Part shown: one piece after another, positions 40,704 to 52,379 of the stretch
Position numbering within the stretch: the stretch's first letter is position 1
Layout of the letters: the number at the start of each line of letters is the position of its first letter
From: Microglena sp. YARC
Taxonomy: Eukaryota > Chlorophyta > Chlorophyceae > Chlamydomonadales > Chlamydomonadaceae
Reading direction: 5' to 3'
Assembly (NCBI GenBank): GCA_022414725.1
Contig: CM039464.1
Span: 60,254,539 to 60,318,538 of the forward strand
Length of the DNA stretch: 64,000 nt
Program-made: the position numbers and the translations under genes
Notes under the pieces: model-generated
The model's database searches: none
What the model was told of the DNA's origin: nothing
Seen by the model: the letters and a program-made list of their open reading frames with translations, nothing else

Positions 40704-43700
40704 TGTGGTGGATAACGATCCTCCCACTGAGTTGCCACGCGGTGGTGACGACTTTCCGACAGATGACGAACGACTTCTGTAGGCAGTTGAAACCGAGCGA
40801 ATTGACCTACTGATCAGTGTCTGATCAGCTACTCGGGAATACCTAAAAACGAGGGTTCCATTAGGGTCTAGACGCGCTGGAAGCGGGAAGGGAGTCTTAA
40901 GCCGTGCTTCTGACTCTTAGGGCCGTCTAAACTCCTGAGATCATTTCTTAGGCTTCCAGTTACAAGACACTCCGTGTTACAAGGTATTCATATACCACAA
41001 TTGGTTTCTTGAGCCTGGTCGCGCTTTCAAACCGCGCCAACTCGCTTTACTCCCCCCCCCGACGTCCCCTCGAGCCCACCATCACCGAGTATGGCCTCTT
41101 CTTTCAGCCCAAGCTGCTGCGGCTCCACCTTCTGAGGTCCGGATGTTGACGACATGGACCACGAGGAGCTCGTCAGCCAAGTCAAGGCTTGGGAGCTGCA
41201 CGGCTCTCCCAAGGAGAAAAGAAAAGGCGCTGGAGGGTCGGCACCTTCGCCTCCCGACCTTTCAGCTACCGAGAAGGAGCTGAAGGAAGCGCGGATGGCT
41301 GTCAAAGTCAATGGCAAGAAGGTCGCCACAAGGCCTGACTCCACGCCGCTTGGCAAGGCTGCCGCGCACGTTGCCTCGTGGAGAAGGACAGGGTTATCGC
41401 TAGCCTCGAACTTCTTCACCATCACGAGGCCGAGGCCACCCGCATCCAAGCACCTTGAGGAGATGGCTCGGCTCCAAATGCGAATGAGGGATGCCGAACA
41501 GGAGAACACTTCGAGTTTCCGCTCTCCTGAAGGCCCAGCAAACGCCCCCGCTGGACCACCTGAGGGCCCCGCTGCTGGATCGCCTGCAACGCCCCCCGCC
41601 CCGCTGGACCACCGGATGGCCCCTGCTGGATCGCTGGCAACGCCCCCGCCCCGCTGGACAACCGCGGCCCCCACAGCTGGACTGCTGCGGGCCCCCTACT
41701 GATGGATCGCCTGCTGCTGGCCAGCCCCGCTGCTGAAGCGCCCGCTGCAGGACGCCGCTGCTGGCCTCCCGCTGGACCTCATTCGGACGCTTTAATGGCT
41801 CTACGTGCCCAGATTGAGCTGCTGGAGGCCAAGGCCAAAGTGGCTTGAGCTAACAAGCTGCGGCAGCTAAGGTAGAGTCACATGTTTTGCCCTTGGTCCC
41901 GAGGCTCTTAGTTGGCAAGTATGAACGTCCATCCCTTTGGACTGGGGTAGAAGATAAGAAGCTCCCGAGGGTAGGATTTTGGTGGAAGTTGCTAGAGTCA
42001 TATTGGCACGTTGCACCATATGTTAGGTTTGTATGGTTATGTAAAAAAAAAAAAAAATGAACATCGGGGAGGGTACTTAAAATAGGGTGGCGTTAAAACC
42101 AAAAAACTGGTGGGTCGGTTATATGGGTAGGGGTGTATAGGGTATTAGTGTGGGGTAAAAAAGTATATTAATTAAAAAAAAATGTAGGTAATAGGTGTGT
42201 TGGGGTTAAAAAAAGGAAGGTAAAAAAAAAAAAAAAAAAGGTTGGTAAGGAGGGGTAAAGGTAACACCACGCAACTACCAAAACTCTTTGGTGGGGTGTA
42301 GCTGCCCGAGTGGCTAGACCACCTCATGACCGCGTCACCTGGCCATTAGTGGGCTGAGATAAAACTCAGTTCCTAAAATTCTATGACCCTACCATGCTAA
42401 CGACGACATCAATGCCGCCAACGGCTGCATGCCAACTCGATCTCGGCAGACCTCGACGGTTAGGCATTACGCTATGGCTTTCCAAAACGAAGTGCGCATT
42501 GCCGGGGTTATGCAATTGGATGATCAGCTACGTTCTGTTTCGTTCTGTTGGTCTGATTCCAACCATCGAGGCACGATGCCGCAGACGTACTGCTGCACAA
42601 GGAGGCCGATTTTCCTCTTTAGACGAGCTTGTCGAACATGCTGCTGCCATTGAAACTGAACTTGCTGCCACCAAAAACACCCAACCCCTACCCTCGGGCC
42701 ATGTACGTCAGGCAAAGGCAAAACGGCCTGGTGGACCTCACGAGGGTCCACCCAGCACAAGCAACAAGAAGGGCACGGCCGCCCAGACTCCAGCTGCAAC
42801 GGGCCGCCGCCCTTTTCCAGCCTGCGGGACACAAAAGTACAATTTGCTGAAAAGCATAAAGTGGAAGCAGGCTGAACGGTCAGCCCTGGACCCGGATGCT
42901 ATTAAACTAGCTAAGGAGGGTAACTTATGTTACAAGTGTGGTAGCGAAGCGCACGGCCGCTACAGCCAACTGCCCTCCAAGTGCCCTAGCTGCTGCCTAC
43001 GTTAGGAAGTAGGATGTAGGTTTCTGCTTGTAGACATAGATAGGGATGTTCTTTTTCAGTTTCGTCCCCTACTATTCTGTGTAACACCATCTACAGCACA
43101 GACCATCATCCTGCCTCCTCTGCCTTCCGACCCAGCCGCCTCCTGCCATTTCCAATGGCATATTCTGCTTGCACCAACACTTGTGTCCAGCGGACCAAGC
43201 ACGACACTTTGAGGCCACCCTATCGGGGTATCTGGCAAAGTTTCATTGACAGTGACTGCAGACTCTGTCTTTCGCAAAAAGACGCAGAATTTCTGTGCTA
43301 GGGAAGTTTTTTTAGCCACCTTTACGGGCTCACCAGTCATGGTGGCGGGTAGCTGATGGATCCCCAAGTCCTCACTACTACGAGAACGAGTTTTGTCCTG
43401 AAACTTAGGCAAACATAGGGTCATGAAATTAAATCTGCTTATGTACTTCCTACGCTAGGGCCGGCACCACCGCACTTCTCGAAGAAGTTGGACTGATGCA
43501 GTCGGGGTGCTGCATTGGTTTTGAAGAGACACGTTCAGAGCCAGTTTCAAAATAGCTAAAAGCATAAACGTAGAGTAGCAGTCGAACTGGTACTCCACCC
43601 GACTCGAGTCGGACTCTCTCCATCAAGGGAAATTGGGTTGCTTATAACTTGGCACGTATCGAATTTTTGACACAGCACAGCGAAAAACGCAGGAGTCTGT

Positions 43701-43869
43701 CTAACAGAGGACTTAAAAAGTTTTATCGCAATCAAAAACAAAAAAGCTCAATTGTTTCGCAGTCCTAGTCAATCAGTGACCAAGACGACGATGCCTTTAA
43801 CAATTCGAGTAAGGCCGCACAAGCAAAACACGGTGGCACAAACGAAACACGAACGGATTAATCTCGTTG
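40704..43869 (+). mobile_element. Inverted, indel-rich copy of element A 5' half
   Basis: LTR 40704-40999, then gag and the start of pol up to about residue 230, where the gap begins. Gag is broken many times, for example at the proline-rich linker (41540-41780) and at 42012, where about 280 bp of unrelated sequence interrupts the capsid region. The zinc region reads CYKCG then KCPSC as in the left copy. Confidence 0.9.
42012..42290. other. C-poor anomalous insert, probable sequencing artefact
   Basis: Absent from the mirror position in the left arm (about 19905). Nearly devoid of C, with A runs of 9-18 and GGGT/GGTAGG words, unlike any neighbour. It lies between CATATGTTAG and CAACTACCAAA. 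No coding or transposon signature and no TSD. Confidence 0.65.
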
Positions 43870-44869
43870 NNNNNNNNNNNNNNNNNNNNNNNNNNNNNNN
43901 NNNNNNNNNNNNNNNNNNNNNNNNNNNNNNNNNNNNNNNNNNNNNNNNNNNNNNNNNNNNNNNNNNNNNNNNNNNNNNNNNNNNNNNNNNNNNNNNNNNN
44001 NNNNNNNNNNNNNNNNNNNNNNNNNNNNNNNNNNNNNNNNNNNNNNNNNNNNNNNNNNNNNNNNNNNNNNNNNNNNNNNNNNNNNNNNNNNNNNNNNNNN
44101 NNNNNNNNNNNNNNNNNNNNNNNNNNNNNNNNNNNNNNNNNNNNNNNNNNNNNNNNNNNNNNNNNNNNNNNNNNNNNNNNNNNNNNNNNNNNNNNNNNNN
44201 NNNNNNNNNNNNNNNNNNNNNNNNNNNNNNNNNNNNNNNNNNNNNNNNNNNNNNNNNNNNNNNNNNNNNNNNNNNNNNNNNNNNNNNNNNNNNNNNNNNN
44301 NNNNNNNNNNNNNNNNNNNNNNNNNNNNNNNNNNNNNNNNNNNNNNNNNNNNNNNNNNNNNNNNNNNNNNNNNNNNNNNNNNNNNNNNNNNNNNNNNNNN
44401 NNNNNNNNNNNNNNNNNNNNNNNNNNNNNNNNNNNNNNNNNNNNNNNNNNNNNNNNNNNNNNNNNNNNNNNNNNNNNNNNNNNNNNNNNNNNNNNNNNNN
44501 NNNNNNNNNNNNNNNNNNNNNNNNNNNNNNNNNNNNNNNNNNNNNNNNNNNNNNNNNNNNNNNNNNNNNNNNNNNNNNNNNNNNNNNNNNNNNNNNNNNN
44601 NNNNNNNNNNNNNNNNNNNNNNNNNNNNNNNNNNNNNNNNNNNNNNNNNNNNNNNNNNNNNNNNNNNNNNNNNNNNNNNNNNNNNNNNNNNNNNNNNNNN
44701 NNNNNNNNNNNNNNNNNNNNNNNNNNNNNNNNNNNNNNNNNNNNNNNNNNNNNNNNNNNNNNNNNNNNNNNNNNNNNNNNNNNNNNNNNNNNNNNNNNNN
44801 NNNNNNNNNNNNNNNNNNNNNNNNNNNNNNNNNNNNNNNNNNNNNNNNNNNNNNNNNNNNNNNNNNNNN
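43870..44869. other. Assembly gap, exactly 1000 N
   Basis: A run of 1000 ambiguous bases, a conventional scaffold gap size. Frames called through it have no meaning. Confidence 1.
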
Positions 44870-45410
44870 AGGAGATTACATAGTCGAGACTCTTGCAGGC
44901 AGTGGTTTGTTCAACTGTAGACCAGACAAGGAGGCAAGGAGCGAGGGGGGCTATTGCATGCTTACTATGCTTAGCCTTGCTAGTAGACTGGAGGCAGCAT
45001 GAGGCAAGTAGTGTGGAGCTACACCCTCGCTGCTAGCAGATAGATACACATGTGGGTCGAGACTTGCAGGCAGTGTTTCTCAACGTAGAGGCAAGGGGTG
45101 GCAAGGACGAGGGTGGGCTATGCATGCATTTATGCGCCTTTGCTATACTGGAGGGCAGACATGAGGCAAGTAGTGAGGAGCTTGCCACCTTCTGCTAGCG
45201 CATAAGTGACAATACAAGTAGAGACTTGCGGCAGTGGTTTGTGTAACTGTAGAAGGAGGAGGCAAGGAGCGGGGGGGCTATGCCATGCATTGATATGGCT
45301 CGAGCTTGCTATACTGGAGGCAGGGGGACAATGAGGGAAGTAGTGAGGGAGCGCTACACATCTGCTAGCCATGTGAACGATACAGAGTTGGTTGGGAGTG
45401 TCTGGGTTTA
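44870..45410. repeat. ~170-bp tandem repeat, 3 noisy units
   Basis: GAGACTCTTGCAGGCAGTGG, GAGACTTGCAGGCAGTG and GAGACTTGCGGCAGTGG start units near 44885, 45059 and 45221. They share GGCTATGCATGC, ATGAGGCAAGTAGTG and CTGCTAGC. Units differ mainly by small indels, consistent with low-quality sequence beside the gap. Confidence 0.8.
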
Positions 45411-46620
45411 AAAAACCTTGTAAAAGACAGACAGACAGAGAGGCAGGTGCTGTTCTGTTCCCAATCACCCGGACCCCGACCTACCTACGAAAGATTCGCG
45501 TCAGTCCTATTACAAATGGCGATTAACTGCTTACCATTCTTTTTGCCGGCGTTCTTTCAAGTAGGTGCCCAAAATAACCGGTTGCAAAACGCTCCCTGCT
45601 GCCGAGCACGCGACGTGTTCGCAGAGGGTTCTTTGAGCTGTTCTGTGGCCCATGCACTAGGTTGACAGCCAGAGGGTTCGTTGAGTGTTCTGTGGCCAAG
45701 CACTAGCACCAGCCCGAGGCGTTTTCGGCCTGTTTCTTGGCGCCAACGCACTAGCACAGCCAGTCCTCGGCCCAAAAAAGGTTGAGACATATTGGTTTTG
45801 TCCAGCTAGTGAGCGCGACATGGTGCCGATGTGACGGCATAGGTGACAACTATGGTGCGCCGATGGTGACATTACGTACACATATAGGCGTGAGACTTTC
45901 AGGCATTGCTTTTGTGTAATGTATGACGCATAGGACTCCTTATAATCTCATAATTGGTCGGCTGGTTTGGGCGGACGCCGGACGTGCACCATCGCCAGCG
46001 ATGGGTGGGTAGACGGATTTTTCGAAGGGGGGGGTGATTGTAGTGGGGGTATGACCATACGACTGCTTCGCATTCCGCCAATCGGAGCAACCAGTCTTTC
46101 CTCATGTGTCAATTTGGTTTTGGAGCTTAGTCGAATTGCCGGGAGGTTAGGGGCATCGAGGTAAGGTGAGTGTTAATCAGGCTGGCGCTATGGGAAAACC
46201 GTTTGCCTGGTTGGAGGGGACGGTGGGCTGGATGTGCAGCTTGGGCAGCGATGCGTGGGGTCAACAGAACACAAAGAATGACAGGTGCGACTCTTATACC
46301 TATACGTTTCGGGGTGGCCGGTCAGCTTGGACAGGCAATCTCATCAGCAAAGCGGTGGTGTCCAACAGACAACAGAATGACAGGTGTGTCCTTATACTCT
46401 TATATTTCGGCAGCTGGTCGGTCTCCGGGACGGCGCAGATAGCAGGATGCGGTGGGCCGTGGATTTCCCGAAAGGGGTGGATTGTAGTGTATGACACATA
46501 CGACTCCTTATGTTCCCAATGGGACGCACGTTTTGCACATGGTGACATTTGGGTTTCGGAGCTTGGTCTAACTTGTGTCGGGAGGTCTTGGTGTTTATTC
46601 ATGGTATACCTTCTGCATGC
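45411..46620. repeat. Degenerate repeats, no convincing gene
   Basis: Contains repeated GTTCTGTGGCCCATGCACTAG-like segments (45640-45770) and two ~600-bp-spaced blocks with ATGACRCATACGACTCCTTAT and TTTCGAAGG/TTCCCGAAAG (45920-46120, 46470-46560). A 157-codon plus frame (46166-46639) spans these repeats and has no recognisable domain, so I do not call it a gene. Confidence 0.5.
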
Positions 46621-46900
46621 TCAAGGGCAGGCTGTTTAGGGTTTAGTGGTTTTTAGAAGATGCACACACTTGGTGCCTGGTGCAAGAGCGGCGCTATTTA
46701 GGGTTTAGGGTTTAGGTTTCAGAGATGTACCAACTGTGTCATGTAAAGGGGCGCTGTTTAGCGGTTACAGGGTTCAGTAGATGATCACACTGTGGTGCAT
46801 TGTGCCAAGCTGAGCTGTTTTAGGGTTTAGGGGTTCGAGATGATCAACTTCGTGGATAGCACGAGGCATATCTGTTTAGGTTTAGGGTTTAGAGAGATGC
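46620..46900 (+). repeat. ~73-bp tandem repeat with TTTAGGG telomere-like cores
   Basis: Four or five units each begin with one to three TTTAGGG motifs (46637, 46697, 46812, 46879) and continue with a GATG-CACACTTGGTGC-like spacer. Looks like telomere-repeat DNA embedded in a longer satellite unit. Confidence 0.7.
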
Positions 46901-47090
46901 TAAGTGGGGAGAAACTCTCTCAGGCAGCGCAGTGGCGTTGATAATTTAGGTGTTTTTTATGGGCCCTGTACTGATTTAGGGTCGACCTGTAGCTGGCTGC
47001 CTGTTTTATGAGGCTGCACGGCTTTAGGCACCGTGTACGCGTCAGTTATTGATTAAGAGTATTAAGCCAGCGCCGGTATTGGGTTTAAGA
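46901..47090. other. Spacer, no gene seen
   Basis: AT- and G-rich sequence with two GAGTATTAAG/GAGTATATAGG copies; nothing recognised. Confidence 0.4.
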
Positions 47091-47830
47091 GTATATAGGT
47101 AAACCTCCAATGCTGGGGCTGATGTAAGTTTTAGCAAGTATATCAATTGTACAACTACACCCGACCCCACCCGCTACACCACGTATCAAAAAACCCATCC
47201 CAACACACCACCATATCCATAAATAGAGAAATGCCGCCGCCAACCACGCCAACCTCTGGGCTCTGCTCACGGGGTTGGGGGAGCGCGTCGCATGGGTGTC
47301 GCACAAGTTGCCAATTTGCAGACGAGCGTTGGCGAAAAAGAAGAAGAATCATTTGCCTTAGCGCACCAGTACGAAAACGTATCTGCTCACTACACATCCA
47401 CCACGATAACCCACCACCAACTACCGCACTAAAGTCAGAAATAGTCCACGCACCCACCCTACGCTAGACCTCTGGGCTCATTCTTTGTGGGATTTGGGGC
47501 TTTGCGTTCGCAGCTGGGTGCCAGTTGCCAATTTGCAACGGTCGCACGAAAAAAAGAAAAAGAATCACCTTTGTTCTAGCGCGCCGTTCAGGCGGGCAAC
47601 AAGCTTGTTTGTGTTGTATTACATGGTTATCAGCTTCAGGTCTGCTCGCGTCTGCTGGCAGAGTAAAGAACTGGTAGCATAAACATAGTAATGACGCACA
47701 CTCACGAGTAGCAGAATGTAGCACATGTGGTGTAGACAGATTAGTTACTAATACAACCACGGACGCTCCGCTTCGCGCGCCTGCACCAAGCTGCACTATT
47801 CTTCTTTATCGGCAACACGGCCCAATTGCA
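47090..47830. repeat. Imperfect ~270-bp direct repeat, 2-3 units
   Basis: ACCTCTGGGCTC ... AGTTGCCAATTTGCA ... GAAAAAGAAGAAGAATCA occurs at 47249-47350 and 47468-47565, with a weaker third trace near 47800. No gene recognised. Confidence 0.65.
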
Positions 47831-48835
47831 GCGTTTTTGTGCACAGTGTCTTGCAAAGTTAGCGGGTAGCAATGTGTGGGGATAATGCGACAGTTAAAGG
47901 TGGTTTGCATTTTTTTGTTTTTTTCGCACCAGCACCAGCTTCTAGCAGCACCTGAAGTCTGCCACTGGGCCAAACCAAGAACAGGGGCACTGGAATGCTG
48001 AACGGTATCAGCTTCCTGAACCTAGATTGCTTAAGGTTTGGATGAAGAGAGAGCCAGGGAGCTGCCTAGATTGCTGATCTAGCTGAAATAAAAATATGTA
48101 AAACCACATTAGGCCTTGCAACTGTCCGAATTATCAAAGTGTCGCACTTGCTGTCCACTGTTGCACAACCGGCAGAATTCTGGTGTGGGTATGGCGAAAA
48201 GAAGAACGTGGCAGGCTTGGGTGCGGCTTGATGAGGTTGGGTGCAGGCTGTGGGGTGCAGGTGGTAACTTGCATAGCTTGTACTTCAGGCACCGGCAGAG
48301 CTTTCTAGGCAGCTCCCTGGTCTCGCTACCTCGAGCTCGCAAAATATTGGAACAAAGTTCTCTGAAGAGTGCAGATTATATTTCGATGATGTGTTGAATT
48401 TGGGGCTTAGCCTATGGTTGGCTCCAGCGAAGCTGCCTAGAAGGTCGCTGCTCCGTGAGGAAAAAAATGCTATGGTGACCTGTTTTATCCAAAATGAAGT
48501 AGCAAAGGAATGGCAACATGAAGTAAAAGGAATGCGGACATGACGTACAACAAGGATTTGCAACATGAAGTAATGAAGGATGCCAGCATGAGCAGCAGCA
48601 TGGATCGTAATTCCTGTTTACTTATGTCTGGGCTTGTCGCATGAACAGCTTGCAGCTACATTCAGGCCCCAGTTATACTAAACAATGCCATAGCTGCATC
48701 GAAATGACGCGGGCATGACGATTTCGCCAGCCTATTAGCCAGCCCCGGTTAAACTAAACCATATGCCATCAGCTTGGCATTGGAATGCTCGTCATGTCGG
48801 CCTTTCTGGCGCACCTGGTCGATCAGGTTTGGGCC
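47831..48835. other. Intergenic DNA with short degenerate repeats, no gene seen
   Basis: Contains repeated GGAATGGCAACATGAAGTA-like words (48508-48590), repeated CAGCCCCGGTTAAACTAAAC / CAGGCCCCAGTTATACTAAAC (48740, 48661) and GGAGCTGCCTAG/GGCAGCTCCCTGG words. No domain-bearing frame. Confidence 0.45.
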
Positions 48836-48880
48836 CGAGGGGGGGGGGGGGGGGCGGGGGGGGGGGGGGGGGGGGGAGGA
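48836..48880. repeat. G tract
   Basis: A run of about 40 G with single C and A interruptions. Confidence 0.9.
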
Positions 48881-48959
48881 TGCTGCTAGGAAGCAGCCTT
48901 CATGTGGCTAAGAAGGAAACAGTGATGGGAAGTTTCATGGAGCATTTGATGCTTTTTTA

Positions 48960-50135
48960 TGTTAAGATGCAAAGTGATGCAATGTGAGAGGTGCCAGGTG
49001 CATGTGCAATGCATGTTGGAAGTGCATCGCTTCGTGGAGATGTGTGCTGGCCCAAGTGTGGTGGAAGGGTAAATGTGTGAGTGTGGTAAGTATGTCGAGT
49101 GTATTGCGTGTGTGTATGGAGATGCGAAGTGCATTAGTGTGTGCGTGTGAGAGGTGCCAGATGTGTGTGCATGGATGTGCGGTGGCAATTGTCAAGTGTA
49201 TTGGTGTGTGCGTATGACAATAGTTTGCCGAACGTGCCCTTACTTGCGTGCGTGTGGAGAGGTCCTAAGTGCGTGGCATGGCTGTGTGCATGTACAAGAT
49301 CGTATAGGTGTATTGAATGTGTGGCGTCTGGGGGAAGGCTTGAAAGTGCAGTCGTGCGTGCGGGGGGATGCCCACATCCTCTAACAGGTGTGGAGGTGAG
49401 TGGGGAGTCAGTGTGTGTGGGGGGGGGGGGGGGGGGGGGGCTTTACAAGGGCGGCGGGGGGGGGTGCCCAAACACTCTACTCAACAGGTGTGTGGTGGAG
49501 TGTGGGTCAAGTGTGCCTGGGTGGGGTAGTGTGGGGTGGGCCTGTGGGCGGTGGGTGTGTTGGGGAGGAAGGCTGAAAGTGAGTACGTGCGTGCGTGTGG
49601 ATCGGTGCCAAGTGGTGTGCTGGCATGTGTGCATATAGGAAGATGTTAGTTATGCATGTGTGCGTATGGGAGGAAGGTGAGTGCAGTTCGGTGCGCGCGG
49701 GTGTGGGAAGCGGTGCAAGTGTGCGCATGGCATGTGTGCAGTGGTACGGTGGTAGAGCACATAGGGTCGTTTGTAATGTGTGGAGAGGGTGAAAGTGGAT
49801 TGTGGCGTTTACATGTGGCGTATGCGAAGTTCAATTGCGGCATGCATTAGGAGAGGTGTAAGTGGATTGTGTCGCGTGTATCTGAACGAGATTAGAGGAG
49901 TAGCATGAGGTGTTGTGGTTGAGGAAGGTGTCAAGTGATTGTGTGCGTGCATCTGAAGGAGCATGAGGAGTATATGAGGTTGTGGGTGTGAGGAGAGGTG
50001 TAGTGGATTTGTGTGCGGTGTATCTGGAGGATGAGAGTACATGAGGTGTGTGTGGGAGAGGTGTCAAGTGGATTGTGTGCGTGTATCTGGAGAGATTGTC
50101 ATGTGTAATTGCAAGGCGCAATGCGCAGAGTATAT
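48960..50135. repeat. GT-rich minisatellite, ~55-75-bp degenerate units
   Basis: Units of the type GTGTGCGTGTGAGAGGTGCC and, further right, GAGAGGTGTAAGTGGATTGTG with GTGTATCTGGAGGATGAG repeat over 1.1 kb. A G run lies at 49421-49440. Open frames on both strands (Cys/Val-rich or His/Thr-rich) are by-products. Confidence 0.75.
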
Positions 50136-50800
50136 TGTAATGGATCGAGCAGAGGTGTGCTTTATATAACGGATGAGCATGGAGGTGATGTTTGTTTTGA
50201 GGGATCAAATATGAGTGTGGTTGTACTGTAATGGATCAGCACTGAGTGATTTGCAAAGGGCTGTTCTTGGTCGTGCGCTGTTTGCTTTGGAATTGGTTTT
50301 GAATGGGTGGAGCATGGCTTTGGTGCTAGCCTGGAATTGGTCCAAGACCTGGGCATGGCCTGTGTTCAAGCTTGCCGGGTAGGTGGGGTCGGCTGGCGAG
50401 GTTCGTGCCATTGGCCGATCCGTTGTGAATCAGCGGCAGGAAAGGTCATGTGTCTTGGCGAGGCTAATTCTAGCCGTCAAGATGAAAGAGCGACACGGGA
50501 CGTCTACCCCCAAGATGACCACCAGCAGCACACCGCTGCTTGCGAGCGCCCTCGAGTGGGGGACATTCACTTTCTTAGGACCGTGACGCAGGGGCGCACA
50601 TGGCAGATACTCCATGTCGAACCTCAACCAACAAGCGCAGATCCAGAGGTCGATGGTCCGTGCGGGACGATACGTCCTACGTATGTGCCCAGCGGTGTGT
50701 TAGCGGATCGTATTTGCCGATCAAGCGTCAAGTATTGGTGCGTTGGGACGAGTGTGCAACTTTTAGACAACTTGAAATATGTTACTTGACTTGGTTACTT
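50136..50800. other. Possible decayed coding remnant, unidentified
   Basis: Contains a 160-codon plus-strand frame (50307-50789) and a second frame with ILAVKMKERHGTSTPKMTTS (50383-50586). Neither has a domain I recognise. Base composition is balanced, unlike the minisatellites around it, so a degraded retroelement gag is possible but unproven. Confidence 0.25.
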
Positions 50801-50807
50801 ACTTCAA

Positions 50808-50890
50808 CGCAGCAATTTTGGCTGCTCGCCGTTTGGGTAGTAAAGCCATTACCGAGGGAGAAATGTTAAACGCGAACAATCTATGTCTTC
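50808..50890 (+). repeat. Dispersed repeat R1, copy 3
   Basis: TTTTGGCTGCTCGCCGTTTG and GTTAAACGCGAACAATC match R1 copies at 625-715 and 10453-10535. Confidence 0.6.
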
Positions 50891-50899
50891 AATCATTTT

Positions 50900-51310
50900 A
50901 CAGGGGGGGGGGGGCGGGGGGGGGGGGGGGGGGAGGTGGGGGGGGGGGGGCGGGGGCGGGGGGCGGGGGGGGGCGGGGGGGCGGGGGGGTGCCCGGGGGT
51001 GGGGGGGGGGCAAACAAAGGAAGGTTCAAGGCCATCCCAAAAGTGTTACAGCACCTTCTGCAGACGCACGTCCACTGCGGTTCGGAAACCCACTATAGCC
51101 ATTTGCAGCCACATTTAGTGTTAGTGCATGTTGCTGTAACTGGTGTAAATATGGAGGAGGCCAATATAAGGCGTATCCTAGTCTAGCTGAACCAGGGCTG
51201 TTCTAGGACCTGCGTGTACCTACATCGGCAGAAGCGCCGACTATTGGGTCGTTACTGCGGGGTGGGGGTGGGGGGGGGAAGGGTCAAGGCGATCCCAAAG
51301 TGTTTAAAGC
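50900..51310. repeat. G-rich tract and ~280-bp direct repeat
   Basis: G runs at 50904-51010 and 51260-51278 precede repeated AGGTTCAAGGCCATCCCAAA / AGGGTCAAGGCGATCCCAAA (51023, 51280) and CTGCAGAC. A block AATATAAGGCGTATCCTAG plus GAACCAGGGCTGTTCTAG (51163-51210) recurs degenerately at 56372-56415. No gene. Confidence 0.65.
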
Positions 51311-52140
51311 CCCCTCCTGCAGACCCCAGGTTGTGCGGACGCGCGTCTTTGGCGTCCCATGGGAGGGACGCACATGGGGAGGGTACGTTAGCGATCGGAG
51401 ACGCAAACATGAGGGTGTTGCGTTCGGCGCAGGTTCAGGATGTTTGGTTGCGTTCCCCGGAGGAGGTTCGGGATGTTGGTTGGCGTCTCACCATGCAGTT
51501 GATTTGGCGCCACCACACCATTGCTTAGGCTGTGGGTTTTGTTGATACGGTGAACGCAGCCTGCATGAGTGATTGTGTCCAGACGCAACCACCTAACTGG
51601 GTGCGTCCCAGGCAGCAACCTACCGAATTAGGGTGGGCGTCCACGACGCAACCCCTGGAGTCCGTTGTTGAATACCCTGACCCCACCCTTCACCCCCACC
51701 CGCGCTCCGAACCCAAATATACACCAGATATCTCAGCCACAACTTAGGTTATAGTGTCCAACTGGCTCACCATCGTTTCCAGCTGGGTCAAGCCGCGTGC
51801 CCTAACGTCCTCTAATAATATCGGTCTGAAATTCTAGATTAACAGCTCAAGTATAAGATAGCTCTATAATCTCATAGCTTCCTGTTACTCTTCTTTTTCT
51901 CAGAATATTAAAATCTCTGAATTCGTATTTTGAAAATGATATCCTTATCCTAACTAAAAATACGGTATCAAGATATATATAGAAATCTATAATCGTGGCC
52001 CACTGTGCCCCGACCTCAACACTCTTCAATATCAGGTATTCTTAATCAGGTTTTCATAAAAGGTATTCTAATACCAGAGTCTTAAATCGGGTTTTAAATA
52101 TGTTCAGGTCATAAAATAATCATTCCGTGTTCCTCTAGAA
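51311..52140. other. Intergenic DNA, no gene seen
   Basis: GC-rich to 51720 then AT-rich (51840-52130). Short plus-strand frames without domains. Confidence 0.4.
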
Positions 52141-52144
52141 CATG

Positions 52145-52360
52145 GCTGAATCTGCGTGTTTGATGTGCATGTTGCAGTCCAAATAGCTGAAGGGACAACC
52201 GTGAGTAAAGGGCTTAAAAAGAAAACGCACTGATGAACTAACCCCAAACATCGTTTTCCGACGGGCCCTGATCGTGCTACATGATCATCTTAATTCTGCT
52301 GATGCGGCTGTGGAGAACTTGGCCAACTGGCTTCGCCTATGAAGTGAAGTTCCTGTTGTA
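52145..52360 (-). repeat. Dispersed repeat R2, copy 2
   Basis: AGCTGAAGGGACAACC, CTGATGAACTAACCCCAAA and GGGCCCTGATCGTGCTACAT follow the order of R2 copy 1 at 8975-9235. Confidence 0.6.
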
Positions 52361-52379
52361 GTTCAACGTCGAACACGCC

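Larger units (their letters stand above)
32591..43869. repeat. Right arm of ~11-kb inverted repeat (copy of 18325-29333)
   Basis: From TGTAGCATGGGCGAAGTCCG (32591) to the gap this arm is the reverse complement of 29333 down to about 18325. Every landmark is mirrored: element C left LTR, D frame and LTR, the 116-residue frame, B, the LINE tail, and the 5' half of A. Mirror coordinates sum to about 61,920-61,935 throughout, rising to about 62,200 only after an extra ~280 bp at 42012. Differences are mostly 1-2-base indels in homopolymers and become denser away from the centre. Confidence 0.93.

Noticed and set aside
36663..43869. Second, independent copies of elements A and B
   Set aside because: They share insertion sites, TSDs and neighbours with the left arm in mirror order, so they are copies of the same insertions.
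43752..45002. 416-codon frame across the gap
   Set aside because: It consists almost wholly of N.
46166..46639. 157-codon plus-strand frame
   Set aside because: Lies in degenerate repeats beside a low-quality region; no domain, no splice or start support.
48984..49850. Cys/Val- or His/Thr-rich frames
   Set aside because: By-products of the GT-rich minisatellite on both strands.
50883..51186. Glycine-rich protein frames
   Set aside because: Translation of G tracts.
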